Below, piece after piece: positions 36,894 through 45,465 of a stretch of DNA of 64,000 nt (position 1 is its first letter; the number at the start of each line of letters is the position of its first letter). Both the position numbers and the translations under genes were made by a program. The notes beneath the pieces were generated by a model. The model made no database searches, was not told where the DNA came from, and worked only from the letters and a program-made list of their open reading frames with translations. Source of the DNA: Bacillus sp. Cs-700 (GTDB lineage: Bacteria > Bacillota > Bacilli > Bacillales > Guptibacillaceae); contig NZ_CP041063.1 in NCBI RefSeq assembly GCF_011082085.1, positions 1,116,001 through 1,180,000 of the forward strand, read 5' to 3'.

Positions 36894-37475
36894 CTAATCA
36901 ATTTCAAGTGGTTCGGTTAATGCATGTTTCATAACTTTTTCCAATTCGTTCTTCTTTTCACTTTCGCTTATGTTTTCGCTCTTTATGGCCAACCGCTTTT
37001 CATATAAATACTCCAAGCGTTTTCTATATGACTCATCATACTTAGAAGAGAGATCATCTCTGATTTTTCTTGCAAGCAGAGGACTCGCTCCACCTGTAAA
37101 AACAGAAATAATTAGTCTCCCTCGCTTAAGTGTAGCAGGTAAAGACACGTTCCCTCGATCAGCCTGATGAGAAGCATTGATTAACTGATGATCTCTCGCT
37201 CGATTAATGACAAATTCATTCACTTCAAACGAGTTTGTCGCTACAATAATAAAAAATGCGTCTTGTAAATCACTTTCTCTAACTTCTCGTTCAACGAAAG
37301 TGATAGTGTTAAAATTCTCAAGGTTCTTGATCTCTTCATTAATTTCTGGACTAACCACTGTAAGAATAGCACCGCACCCAAGTAAACCTTTAAGCTTTCT
37401 CAGTGCGATACGACCTCCGCCAACTATAACGATTCTTTTTTCTGTCAAGTTTAGAGAAACAGGATATTCGCTCAT
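36894..37475 (-). CDS. ylnF: Precorrin-2 dehydrogenase / siroheme synthase N-terminal domain protein
   Basis: NAD-dependent oxidation of precorrin-2 to sirohydrochlorin (and possibly ferrochelation). The N-terminal Rossmann motif is RIVIVGGGRIALRKLKGLL; LPATLKRGRLIISVFTGGASPLLARKIRDDL is the SirC/CysG signature. 193 aa. The start overlaps the sirB stop (ATGA) with GGGAGG just upstream. Last of the cys-siroheme operon; siroheme is the cofactor of sulfite reductase, whose genes are not in this window. Confidence 0.92.
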   Translation of the reverse strand: MSEYPVSLNLTEKRIVIVGGGRIALRKLKGLLGCGAILTVVSPEINEEIKNLENFNTITFVEREVRESDLQDAFFIIVATNSFEVNEFVINRARDHQLINASHQADRGNVSLPATLKRGRLIISVFTGGASPLLARKIRDDLSSKYDESYRKRLEYLYEKRLAIKSENISESEKKNELEKVMKHALTEPLEID

Positions 37476-38221
37476 CCGCTTCCTCCCTCAAATGCTTCTA
37501 CAACCCTTTCTTTCAATACATCTATCAATAATTTGTGGTAGCCAAGATAGTGACAAAGATAAAAATCTGGACCACCTTTTTCTAGCCTGCTTATTTTTTG
37601 TTCCATTTCTTTCATTAATATACCTGTAAATAGAAGGTAAGGAATGACAAAAACCTGACTATTGTTGACTGATTGGGCCTGTTTAATCCCCTCATCAAAG
37701 GTTGGGGTCGCTGCTGCAAGATAGCACACAGACACTTTTTGAAATGGTATCTTCTCAAGTATTCGATTTGCGATTTGATCTAAATCGGTTAGTGTATCAG
37801 GGTCACTACTTCCCCTCCCCACAAGAAGCGCACTAGCATCCTTTCGAGGAGAGACATTCATTTCCATTACTCTTTCTTCAATGACAGAGATCAACTTATC
37901 ATGGATACCGAGTGGACGTCCTATGTGAAAAGTTACCCACGGGAATTGTTTAGAGACACGTTCTACTTCATTCGGAATATCTTTCTTCACATGAGTAGCA
38001 GCAAGTAACAAAACCGGTATGACTACAATTTCGAGCGCACCCTTTTTGACGCATGCGGTGATGCCCCCGAAAATATCAGGCTCTGAAAGCTCAAGAAAAC
38101 AGGTCTCTTGAATCGGGTACGAAAGTTCTTCTTTACATTTATTAACGAATTCTAAAGCTTGATGTCTTCCCTCTTTTACGCGGCTACCGTGACAAATATA
38201 GAGAACAGCTTTCACTCTCAT
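37472..38221 (-). CDS. ylnE: Sirohydrochlorin ferrochelatase (SirB/CbiX family)
   Basis: Inserts Fe2+ into sirohydrochlorin to give siroheme. CbiX repeats are visible in two halves: YICHGSRVKEGRHQALEF with the metal-binding His near residue 10, VIPVLLLAATHVKKDIPNEV (about 85) and SALLVGRGSSDPDT with FVIPYLLFTGILMKEMEQ (about 190). 249 aa. ATG at 38221 lies 3 nt from GGAGG; the in-frame GTG at 38215 is better spaced and is an alternative start. Confidence 0.92.
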   Translation of the reverse strand: MRVKAVLYICHGSRVKEGRHQALEFVNKCKEELSYPIQETCFLELSEPDIFGGITACVKKGALEIVVIPVLLLAATHVKKDIPNEVERVSKQFPWVTFHIGRPLGIHDKLISVIEERVMEMNVSPRKDASALLVGRGSSDPDTLTDLDQIANRILEKIPFQKVSVCYLAAATPTFDEGIKQAQSVNNSQVFVIPYLLFTGILMKEMEQKISRLEKGGPDFYLCHYLGYHKLLIDVLKERVVEAFEGGSG

Positions 38222-38228
38222 TCACCTC

Positions 38229-39014
38229 CTATAATGCACTTACGACAGTCTTCGTGGTTTGTTTATCCAGCGACATTTTTTCAAACCAGTTTAACTTCGC
38301 CCTTAAGTTCACAACTTCCCCTACTATAATCATACTCGGATTTTGAATTTCTGCCTTTTTCACATCGTCTGTAATTGTTTCAAGAGTTCCTGTAACTGTT
38401 TGTTGAGTATGAGTTGTACCCCAATGGACGAGGGCAACTGGGGTCTCCTTTTTCTTGCCATACTTGCGAAGCATTGAGCATATATACGGTAAGTTTTTTA
38501 CTCCCATATAAATAGCAAGGGTATCGATTCCCTTTGCGAGGCTCTCCCAGCGTAATTCTTCCTCTTCACCATCTTTACGATGTCCTGTTACAAACGCAAA
38601 TGTTGAACTTAAATCGCGATGTGTCACCGGTATGCCAGCATAGGCAGGTGCAGCTATCCCGGAAGTAATACCAGGTACAATTTCAAACGGAATCCCATGG
38701 TTCGAAAGAGCTTCAGCTTCTTCTCCTCCTCGTCCGTATACAAAAGGATCTCCACCCTTTAATCTTGTCACGACCTTTCCTTTTAGCGCATGCTTCACGA
38801 GAAAACGATTAATGGTTTCCTGTTTCAGGGTATGATAGTCTGGTAGCTTTCCACAATAGATAAGCTCAACGCCTTCCTTGGCGTAATCTAATAGTTCTTT
38901 GTTAATTAGTCGATCATAAAGGATGACATCTGCTTGCTCAATGCATTTCACACCTTTTACTGTAATTAAATCAATGTCACCTGGCCCTGCTCCAACTAGG
39001 AAAACTTTCCCCAT
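38229..39014 (-). CDS. ylnD: Uroporphyrinogen-III C-methyltransferase
   Basis: SAM-dependent double methylation of uroporphyrinogen III to precorrin-2, the branch point to siroheme. Signature segments are VFLVGAGPGDIDLITVKG, DVILYDRLI, VTRLKGGDPFVYGRGGEEAEAL (about residue 82) and the VPGITSGIAAPAYAGIPVTHR motif (about 118). 261 aa. GGAGGAAATGAA precedes the ATG. Same order (cysH-cysP-sat-cysC-ylnD-ylnE-ylnF) as in B. subtilis. Confidence 0.95.
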   Translation of the reverse strand: MGKVFLVGAGPGDIDLITVKGVKCIEQADVILYDRLINKELLDYAKEGVELIYCGKLPDYHTLKQETINRFLVKHALKGKVVTRLKGGDPFVYGRGGEEAEALSNHGIPFEIVPGITSGIAAPAYAGIPVTHRDLSSTFAFVTGHRKDGEEEELRWESLAKGIDTLAIYMGVKNLPYICSMLRKYGKKKETPVALVHWGTTHTQQTVTGTLETITDDVKKAEIQNPSMIIVGEVVNLRAKLNWFEKMSLDKQTTKTVVSAL

Positions 39015-39069
39015 TTCATTTCCTCCTCGATACGATTTATTTCAATAAACCTAATTGTTTATTGGATAC

Positions 39070-39675
39070 TCATGTTGTGATTAACTGTTGATCTACTAGA
39101 TAAGAAAGAACGATTTCTGCGCACTTCTCTCTTGTTTCATTGTACGTATCAACAATCAATTCAGGGTTAACGGGTTCTTCATAGGGAGAGGACACACCTG
39201 TAAAGTGAGGGATTTCTCCACTACGAGCTTTTTTGTATAACCCTTTAGGATCTCGAAGCTCACACTCATTTAAAGGACACTTTACGTACACTTCAATAAA
39301 CTCATCCTTCAAAAGTAGTTCTCGCACCACCTGTCGATCACTTTGATAAGGAGAAATAAAAGCAGTAATCGCAAATTGACCGCTATCTACGAGGAGCTTT
39401 GATACCTCTCCAATACGCCTTATGTTCTCCTTACGATCTTCTTCTTTGAAACCAAGGTCTTTGTTTAATCCCTGTCTGATATTATCTCCGTCAAGCACAT
39501 AGCTTTGAACGTTTAATTCATGGAGCTTTCGTGATACGTCATTCGCTAATGTAGATTTTCCCGACCCTGACAACCCTGTAAAGAAGAGAACAGCACTTTT
39601 GTGCTGGTTTCTCTTCTGTCTCATTTCCTTTGTTACTACTGTATCGTGCCACGTTAAATTATTGTTTACTGCCAT
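39070..39675 (-). CDS. cysC: Adenylyl-sulfate kinase
   Basis: Phosphorylates APS to PAPS with ATP. P-loop FTGLSGSGKSTLANDVSRKL (about residue 32), the DGDNIRQGLNKDLGF motif, EDRKENIRRIGEVSKL and AFISPYQSDRQ are diagnostic of CysC. 201 aa. AAGGAGGAG precedes the ATG; 14 bp separate it from sat. Confidence 0.96.
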   Translation of the reverse strand: MAVNNNLTWHDTVVTKEMRQKRNQHKSAVLFFTGLSGSGKSTLANDVSRKLHELNVQSYVLDGDNIRQGLNKDLGFKEEDRKENIRRIGEVSKLLVDSGQFAITAFISPYQSDRQVVRELLLKDEFIEVYVKCPLNECELRDPKGLYKKARSGEIPHFTGVSSPYEEPVNPELIVDTYNETREKCAEIVLSYLVDQQLITT

Positions 39676-39689
39676 GACGAATCTCCTCC

Positions 39690-40838
39690 TTATGCTTTAA
39701 CCGCTTTTTTGCTCATTCCTTTAATAAGAATCTCAACTACCTCAGGTCGACTGAACGTTGCAGGAGGTTGCTCACCATTTCGTAAAAGCGCCCGTACTTT
39801 TGTACCTGATAAAATGACGTGGTGTTCCTTCCCATGAGGACACGTCTTCGCTGAAGCCATGCTATCGCACTTCTTGCAATAGAAACTATGTTCAAAAAAG
39901 AGCGGAGTGATCCCTAATTCTTCACTTGTAAATCGACTGAAAATTTTCTGTGCGTCATACGTGCCATAATAATCACCTACACCAGCATGGTCTCTGCCAA
40001 CAATAAAATGTGTGCACCCGAAATTCTTCCGAACAATCGCATGGAAAATTGCCTCTCTAGGCCCTGCATAGCGCATCGCAGCCGGGAAGACTCCAAGATG
40101 AACACGATCAGAAGGATAGTAATTTTCAAGCAAAACCTCGTAGCTCTCCATGCGGATTTCTGCTGGAATGTCATCTGATTTCGTTTCACCTACAAGTGGA
40201 TTTAAGAAAAGTCCATCCACTGTTTCGAGAGCTGTTTTTTGAATATACTCATGGGCTCGATGAACAGGATTTCTCGTTTGAAATCCAACTACTGTCTGCC
40301 AACCTTGCTCTTCAAAATAAGCTCTCGTTTCAGCTGGATCAAAATGATAACGATCGAACTGACCTTTTTCACTTCTTTTAATAAGCGAAATAGGTCCACC
40401 AATGTATATACTAGGTCGATCAAAAACTTTTTTTACGCCCGGATGATCATAATCCTCTGTTAAATAAACATGTTTTGCTTCTACTACCTTATCTGGTTGA
40501 TAGATCGATTCAACGGTCACAGTACCATATACGGTTCCTTCGCTTATAAGCTTCACTTCATCGCCAAGAGAGAGTTTCTTAGCGACGTTATCGGTTACTG
40601 GTAACGTAATGGGAATACTCCATGGCAAACCGTTTTCCAATTTAAGATGATGAACAACTGACGTGTAATCACTTTCATTAAGAAAACCGGTTAATGGACT
40701 ATATGCTCCAGTTCCAATCAATTCCAGATCGCTTAAAGCGGTTTTATCTAATTCTATTTCTTTTTGAATTCCTTCTATCTTTTTATCTGGGTTAAAACGA
40801 TCGATTAGTTTTCCACCATGTGCATGAATTGTTGTCAT
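39690..40838 (-). CDS. sat: Sulfate adenylyltransferase (ATP sulfurylase)
   Basis: Makes APS from sulfate and ATP. Key motifs are [20 protein letters not shown] (about residue 187, sulfate and ATP contacts), [46 protein letters not shown] (about 260-290, broken motif GRDHAGVG) and a C-terminal [17 protein letters not shown] zinc-like [15 protein letters not shown] cluster is present near residue 322. Monofunctional 382-aa bacterial-type Sat. GGAGGAATTATC precedes the ATG. Confidence 0.96.
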   Translation of the reverse strand: MTTIHAHGGKLIDRFNPDKKIEGIQKEIELDKTALSDLELIGTGAYSPLTGFLNESDYTSVVHHLKLENGLPWSIPITLPVTDNVAKKLSLGDEVKLISEGTVYGTVTVESIYQPDKVVEAKHVYLTEDYDHPGVKKVFDRPSIYIGGPISLIKRSEKGQFDRYHFDPAETRAYFEEQGWQTVVGFQTRNPVHRAHEYIQKTALETVDGLFLNPLVGETKSDDIPAEIRMESYEVLLENYYPSDRVHLGVFPAAMRYAGPREAIFHAIVRKNFGCTHFIVGRDHAGVGDYYGTYDAQKIFSRFTSEELGITPLFFEHSFYCKKCDSMASAKTCPHGKEHHVILSGTKVRALLRNGEQPPATFSRPEVVEILIKGMSKKAVKA

Positions 40839-40863
40839 GATAATTCCTCCAAAATATAATGTA

Positions 40864-41928
40864 TTATAAACTTTCTTTTTCTTGTAAGGTTCTTTTTTGT
40901 GTACGAATTGATCGAATCAAACTTCCTGATCCTACCGTTGCAAGAATAACGCTTCCAATTGCGATTAACGTGTACAGGTCACTTTCTAGAAAAAGCTTAA
41001 TCATACTGTAAGAAATAACTAGTGAAAAAACTGGAGAAACGGCCCATACCTTTAACATTTTCGTGATGACATCTTTTTGCCAGAGTTGAAAACCATCTTT
41101 TGCAGTACCAATTCCAATGATTGAAGAAGTTGTAATTTGTGTAAGTGGGACTGGAATCCCAAACAATGAAGCACCGATTACTAGCCCAGCGCTTGTACCC
41201 GATATCGCACACCCTTCACCTAGCGAAAAACGTGTAATGCGGTATCCATTCGTTTCAAGTACGCGGCTTCCAAAGACAAGTGCACCTAAAGCAACAAATG
41301 CTCCTCCTAACCATGCCCCGTGAGAAAGGGAAAGAACTCCCGCTCCAACTAAAGGGCCAACTGCATTGGCCACATTATTCATTCCTGCCGAGAATGCTTC
41401 AAGAAATCCAGCTGCAATTAAAACGATCGTAAGCGTTTTTTGCCATTTTGTTGTAAGGTGTAAACGCTTCTTGAAAGCCTTCAACCCTTTCCCTACTATT
41501 AAGGCAGTGACAAAAGCAATAACTGGAATAATAATCCACAAAAGCATAATGACCATAACATTTGAAAAAAACAATGCACGGTATGCAATGCCTACACCTA
41601 CGACTGATCCAACAGTTACTTCACTCGTTGATAAAGGGATCCCCATAATATTTGCTAGAAAAAGTGCCGTTGTCGCAGAAATGAATATAATCAAAATCAC
41701 TTTTAAACTAAGCACTGAGGTGGGAATTATTCCACTGCCCATCGTCTTAATGACATTCCCTCCACCAAAAATGGCCCCGGCTACTATTCCGAAAGCACAT
41801 ACAGCTAGTGCTGTGCGTCTTTTTTTTATGGCACCAGCTCCATAGGCCACCCCCATTGATGCGGCTGCACCACTTGCTCCAATATTCATAGCAAAAAACA
41901 GCGCAACTGTAATCACTAAAATCGTCAT
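40864..41928 (-). CDS. cysP: PiT-family sulfate permease CysP
   Basis: A 354-residue transporter of the inorganic-phosphate-transporter (PiT) family; B. subtilis CysP, in the same operon position, is a sulfate importer. About ten membrane segments, with the duplicated PiT motif seen in [20 protein letters not shown] (N-terminus) and [19 protein letters not shown] (about residue 183). Overlaps cysH by ATGA and lacks a ribosome site of its own, so it depends on coupled translation. Phosphate transport is an alternative from the family alone, but the operon favours sulfate. Confidence 0.88.
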   Translation of the reverse strand: MTILVITVALFFAMNIGASGAAASMGVAYGAGAIKKRRTALAVCAFGIVAGAIFGGGNVIKTMGSGIIPTSVLSLKVILIIFISATTALFLANIMGIPLSTSEVTVGSVVGVGIAYRALFFSNVMVIMLLWIIIPVIAFVTALIVGKGLKAFKKRLHLTTKWQKTLTIVLIAAGFLEAFSAGMNNVANAVGPLVGAGVLSLSHGAWLGGAFVALGALVFGSRVLETNGYRITRFSLGEGCAISGTSAGLVIGASLFGIPVPLTQITTSSIIGIGTAKDGFQLWQKDVITKMLKVWAVSPVFSLVISYSMIKLFLESDLYTLIAIGSVILATVGSGSLIRSIRTQKRTLQEKESL

Positions 41929-42647
41929 CGGCTTGATGCGGAATCAAGATGCAAGCCGCACTCTGTTTTCTCCTGACTTGCCCATCTTCCCGCTCTAGAA
42001 TCGCTTCCGCTCAAAACTTTTTCTGTGCATACGGCACAGCCGATACTTGGATAGCCTTGATCATGAAGGGGATTATATGGTAAATCCTTCTCGTAGACGT
42101 AGCGCCAAACTTCCTTCCACGTCCAATGAATGAGTGGACAAACTTTTATGGACTGAAATTTTTTATCTCGATTTAAATAATTCGTTTTTTGTCTTAGAGG
42201 GGACTGTTCTCTTCTTAAGCCCGATATCCAGGCGCTTACACCATCTAGTTCTTCATGTAAAGGAACTATTTTTCGTAAATTACAGCATTGCCCTGGATCC
42301 TTCTCCCAAAGCGCCTCCCCTTTACTTAATGCTTGCTCTTCTACAGACTCTTCTGGTTGCTTCATCTTTATCTTAAGCTTTGGATATCTCGCTTTTACTT
42401 TCTCAATCAATTGATACGTTTCTTCAAAGTGAAGTCCGGTGTCTAAAAAAACAATCTCCGCTTCCTCATTTACGCGAGAAATCAAATCAATGAGAACAAT
42501 ACCTTCCACACCGAAACTACATGCATATACGATGTCTTCTTTATAAGTTTGATAGGCCCAATTAAGAACTTCCAATGCTCCTTTTGTATCTGAATGCTGA
42601 TTGAATTCCGGCTCCTCGCCTGACCAGCTCTCATATAACCATTCCAT
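41925..42647 (-). CDS. cysH: Adenylyl/phosphoadenylyl-sulfate reductase
   Basis: Thioredoxin-dependent reduction of APS or PAPS to sulfite. PP-loop type nucleotide binding appears around [16 protein letters not shown] and [12 protein letters not shown]. The CC...CxxC pattern ([12 protein letters not shown] near residue 120 and GCAVCTEKV near 203) indicates a [4Fe-4S] cluster, the type that uses APS. The catalytic C-terminal ECGLHLD motif is present. 240 aa from the ATG at 42647, which follows AGGAGGT. Upstream in-frame start at 42671 lacks support. Confidence 0.95.
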   Translation of the reverse strand: MEWLYESWSGEEPEFNQHSDTKGALEVLNWAYQTYKEDIVYACSFGVEGIVLIDLISRVNEEAEIVFLDTGLHFEETYQLIEKVKARYPKLKIKMKQPEESVEEQALSKGEALWEKDPGQCCNLRKIVPLHEELDGVSAWISGLRREQSPLRQKTNYLNRDKKFQSIKVCPLIHWTWKEVWRYVYEKDLPYNPLHDQGYPSIGCAVCTEKVLSGSDSRAGRWASQEKTECGLHLDSASSR

Positions 42648-42679
42648 TACAAAACCTCCTATTGCAATCAAATTATCCT

Positions 42680-42723
42680 AAAAAAAGAGGCAGTCCTAAC
42701 CACCGTGGTTAGAACCGCCTCTA
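42680..42723 (-). terminator. Strong intrinsic terminator between yezD and cysH
   Basis: On the minus strand a 17-bp stem (AGAGGCGGTTCTAACCA pairing with TGGTTAGGACTGCCTCT, two G-U pairs) with a 3-nt loop is followed by TTTTTTT. It ends about 30 bp before the cysH start, leaving no room for a new promoter, so cysH must be reached by read-through or antitermination. Confidence 0.85.
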
Positions 42724-42745
42724 GTGTCTCTAGTCAGCGCTAAAA

Positions 42746-42889
42746 TTAAAGTCGTTCCTTTTCTTTTCTTTCAAGTTGAATCACCTTTCCATCTTGAATG
42801 ACAAGTGTAATCGATCCATACTTCAACGTGCTAAGCATTCGTTCAATACGCGCTGCAACGTCTGAAAAGTTCTGCTCCTTGCTTCCCAT
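42746..42889 (-). CDS. yezD: YezD family small protein (DUF2292)
   Basis: A 47-residue protein too short for a standard ORF cut-off. The core LKYGSITLVIQDGKVIQLERKEK matches YezD/DUF2292, often found beside sulfur-assimilation genes; its role is not known to me. GGGAGG is placed 7 nt before the ATG at 42889. It is the first gene behind the S-box leader and is followed by a strong terminator before cysH, so it should be the most highly expressed gene of the transcript. Confidence 0.85.
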   Translation of the reverse strand: MGSKEQNFSDVAARIERMLSTLKYGSITLVIQDGKVIQLERKEKERL

Positions 42890-42938
42890 CTTGCAACCTC
42901 CCTTGCTCATCATAATCTATAGGAGAGGCTAAACAACT

Positions 42939-43090
42939 AAAAAAGCCTTCCCAAATTGGAAAGACAGATTAGGTTACCTTAATTCACCTTATCTTCCAAA
43001 ATGGACTCCATTTTGCTGGAAGTAGCACCTTGCCTCGAAGGCAGGTTGCTGGACGTCATCGGGCCAGTCCCTCGGTCTCTCTTGATAAGT
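42939..43090 (-). ncRNA. SAM-I riboswitch (S-box) with terminator, upstream of yezD-cysH
   Basis: Minus-strand S-box elements: CTTATCAAGAG (P1), GAGGGACTGGCCCGATGA, CCAGCAACC, GCAAGGTGCTACTTCCAGCA and the closing strand GGAAGATAAGG (aptamer about 43090-42984). The terminator CTTTCC-AATTT-GGGAAG followed by TTTTTT is at about 42966-42939. SAM should repress the sulfate-assimilation operon. Confidence 0.96.
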
Positions 43091-43100
43091 TATTTTCTAA

Positions 43101-43129
43101 ATCTTAACTATTATCTAACAATCTGTCAA
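43101..43129 (-). promoter_or_regulatory. Promoter of the yezD-cysH operon
   Basis: TTGACA (43129-43124) and TAAGAT (43106-43101), 17-bp spacer, 11 bp before the riboswitch aptamer. Confidence 0.75.
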
Positions 43130-43177
43130 CCCTAGTTTAGAGATCGGGATAAACGGATTAGTAAAGAATATGAAAAA

Positions 43178-43203
43178 AACCCCGAATCTATGACTCGAGG
43201 CTC
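43178..43203 (-). terminator. Terminator after nfeD
   Basis: Stem CCTCGAG / TTCGGGG (two G-U pairs) and TTTTTTT on the minus strand, right after the stop codon. Confidence 0.7.
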
Positions 43204-43207
43204 AGTT

Positions 43208-43864
43208 TTATATCGGATGACGCTTACTTTCTACTTTCTTTTCTTCTACTACAATGCGCGTTCCATCAACCGAGGTTACGACAACTACCGTATCCTTATC
43301 GATCCAGCTCCCTGCTGAAATCGCGCTATACTTTTTATCGTTCATTTCAATTGTCCCACTCGGTCGAAACGGAGTAAGGGCGATAGCTGTTTCTCCAACT
43401 AATTTTTTATACTCCACATTCATCGAGTTGTACCCCATTTCACTACTAAGACGATCTTTTAACGTCATCTTCGTCCACATGGACCTCGCAGGAAATACTC
43501 TTAAAAATAGAAAGGACGCCGCAGTTCCAATTAAAAATCCACTTGAAACAAGTAGTCCATACAGAAAAGTCGGGGAAGGTATAGCAACTGCCGTTACCAT
43601 CATTGCTAATCCAATCAGGCCGAACGTTCCGTCATTCAATAGTTTTCCGTCTAGAATAACTAATCCAAGACCAACCGCAAACACAAGACCCATCCAAACC
43701 ATAGATGATAATGATGTTAAATGGTAACTGAAATAGAATGTAAGGATCAGGATTCCAATCAATCCAAAAATCCCTTTTACTCGAACAAGCAACTCTCCGA
43801 ATAAGAAAAGCACGCTAAGTAAGACAACAAGAAAACCAACTGCAGGCAAAGATAGGATTTCCAT
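43208..43864 (-). CDS. NfeD-like membrane protein
   Basis: A 218-residue protein with about five hydrophobic segments in residues 5-130 and a C-terminal soluble OB-fold domain (about 150-215: VGETAIALTPFRPSGTIEMNDKK, SAGSWIDKDTVVVVTSVDG), the NfeD arrangement. NfeD proteins usually pair with flotillin or an SPFH protein or carry a serine-protease domain; neither is found here, so the partner must be elsewhere. GGAGGGAGCGAGG precedes the ATG. Function in membrane-microdomain or protein quality control is suggested only by family. Confidence 0.85.
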   Translation of the reverse strand: MEILSLPAVGFLVVLLSVLFLFGELLVRVKGIFGLIGILILTFYFSYHLTSLSSMVWMGLVFAVGLGLVILDGKLLNDGTFGLIGLAMMVTAVAIPSPTFLYGLLVSSGFLIGTAASFLFLRVFPARSMWTKMTLKDRLSSEMGYNSMNVEYKKLVGETAIALTPFRPSGTIEMNDKKYSAISAGSWIDKDTVVVVTSVDGTRIVVEEKKVESKRHPI

Positions 43865-43935
43865 CCTCGCTCCCTCCTTTTCTTTCCACTCTTCATACGT
43901 ATAACGAGAGAAGAAAGTTTCAGTCCATTGTCACT

Positions 43936-44811
43936 TTACGATTGAAATACCCCTTTTATTCCATCAATAAGCGCAATAAAAAAATCGATTATTTTCTTAA
44001 TAAAAGATTGTGTTTCATCTTTGTTTAAAAATTCATCAAGATTTTCTCTCGCATTCTCGAGCTGACTCTTCATTTGATCCCAGTCGATATCGAGATTTTT
44101 CATTCGATTAAACAGTGCCACAAGTCCGTCTAGTTCTTCTTGAGTTAGTTCAATTCCTGAATCGCTAGCCGTTTGTTTAATCATCGTTCTCATATCTTCT
44201 TCTGTCTCAGGGGGATTTGTAGCAATTTCATCTTTAATTTTCGTCATTAACTCTGTTGCTTTATCAGCACCAATGCTATCACTTAATTGAGCAGTCGTTA
44301 CTAATTCTTCATTTGCAACCTGTTTCTGTTCCTCAGGAATAACTTCATCTGAACTTAACTCATACGCTTTAATCAAACCAGTTAAAGCTGCCGTACCGGA
44401 TACTTCCGTTGGTGCTGTCACGTAGATATCAGCGTCTTTTACTCCCGCTGTTATTAAAGCATTGGCATACATCTCATCTGTAACCCAGTTGATATTTTTT
44501 GTTTCAACACTTAACCCAGCATCTTTCTCACCAATTGTAATCGAGGAAGAAGACAAGGCACGCGTTCCAATTAAGGCTTTACTAATATAGTTTCCAAGGT
44601 ATTTATGCTCTTCTTCATTTGATACTGTCACGGTCATGACATCGTCTGGTGCTTTCATTTCTTCTAATAGCGTTTGCTTTTGCTCTTCTGATAAATCTTC
44701 ACCAAGTGTCACAATGACATCACCAACGCTAGCATCAGCGAACGTTACAATTGGCACAATGAACATGATCAACAACATCGACAGAAAAAATGGCATTACT
44801 TTTTTAAACAT
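43936..44811 (-). CDS. DUF1002 domain-containing secreted protein (YpuA-like)
   Basis: A 291-residue exported protein. A signal peptide (KK, hydrophobic residues about 5-22, then FADA) indicates Sec export. The mature part matches DUF1002 (GDVIVTLGEDLSEEQKQTLL, KYLGNYISKALIGTRALSSSSI, ITAGVKDADIYVTAPTEVSGTAALTGL). Helical, acidic C-terminus. Function unknown. AAAAAAGGAGA places the start at 44811; the longer open frame to 44871 lacks a site. Lies divergent to yqfZ. Confidence 0.85.
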   Translation of the reverse strand: MFKKVMPFFLSMLLIMFIVPIVTFADASVGDVIVTLGEDLSEEQKQTLLEEMKAPDDVMTVTVSNEEEHKYLGNYISKALIGTRALSSSSITIGEKDAGLSVETKNINWVTDEMYANALITAGVKDADIYVTAPTEVSGTAALTGLIKAYELSSDEVIPEEQKQVANEELVTTAQLSDSIGADKATELMTKIKDEIATNPPETEEDMRTMIKQTASDSGIELTQEELDGLVALFNRMKNLDIDWDQMKSQLENARENLDEFLNKDETQSFIKKIIDFFIALIDGIKGVFQS

Positions 44812-44995
44812 GTTTTGATCTCCTTTTTTAACGTAAGGCTTGCTCGATGAGTAGAAGTTAAGACTTCTCATCTCCTTGTATTCTACTCGACAGTTGCTCG
44901 AAAGAAAAGATAATTCATTAAGAAACCTGTCATATCATGGAAGGACAAGCATACCTTTATATAAAAGAAATAAACCCGATAGGAAGGTGAGAGCG

Positions 44996-45325
44996 ATGAA
45001 AAAGTTGCTAATGGGAATCCTTTTACTCCTAATTCTTCACACCACTTACTATGATTTAACAACTGGTACACTCCCCTCGCCCAGAGTGGAGTCTGAAGCA
45101 GCAGAAGTACTCGCTCCACCAAAAGACGATGCTCCCTATGTGGTTTACAAAATCAATGCTGGTGATACCGTTCTTTCTTTAGTGGAAAAAGCAAATGGAT
45201 CGGTTCCTGTAGCAATTGAAACGGTCGTTCACGATTTTGAAACGTTAAACAAAATTCATCCTACAGGGATACAAATTGGAAAAGAATATAAGATACCAAC
45301 TTATCCCAACACATCTGCTCAGTGA
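44996..45325 (+). CDS. yqfZ: LysM domain protein YqfZ
   Basis: A 109-residue protein with an N-terminal membrane anchor or signal (about residues 3-20) and one LysM domain (about 53-102: YKINAGDTVLSLVEKANG ... LNKIHPTGIQIGKEYKIP), expected to bind peptidoglycan or spore cortex outside the membrane. It precedes ispG as in B. subtilis yqfZ-yqfY. GGAAGGTGAG fixes the ATG at 44996; the frame's upstream extension to 44876 has no supported start. Confidence 0.85.
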   Translation: MKKLLMGILLLLILHTTYYDLTTGTLPSPRVESEAAEVLAPPKDDAPYVVYKINAGDTVLSLVEKANGSVPVAIETVVHDFETLNKIHPTGIQIGKEYKIPTYPNTSAQ

Positions 45326-45332
45326 TTATTTC

Positions 45333-45362
45333 TTGTCAATAGCTCTGTAAAGTTGCTACAAT
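45333..45362 (+). promoter_or_regulatory. Candidate promoter of ispG
   Basis: TTGTCA (45333-45338) and TACAAT (45357-45362) with an 18-bp spacer, about 100 bp upstream of the ispG start. Confidence 0.45.
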
Positions 45363-45465
45363 GGGATAGTATTATAGATGAGTCTTATTCCCTACTAGGG
45401 AAGCATATAAAAGCGATCTAAATCATGAGGTAAGCAATCCTACATGTAAAAGGAGCGATTTTCGC

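Noticed and set aside
41366-41845. 159-codon plus-strand open frame across cysP
   Set aside because: Antisense to a clear membrane-transporter gene; its sequence mirrors the hydrophobic codons of cysP.
44876-44995. 40-residue N-terminal extension of the LysM protein
   Set aside because: The extension has no ribosome site and spans the divergent promoter region; the downstream ATG at 44996 has a good site and starts a signal anchor.
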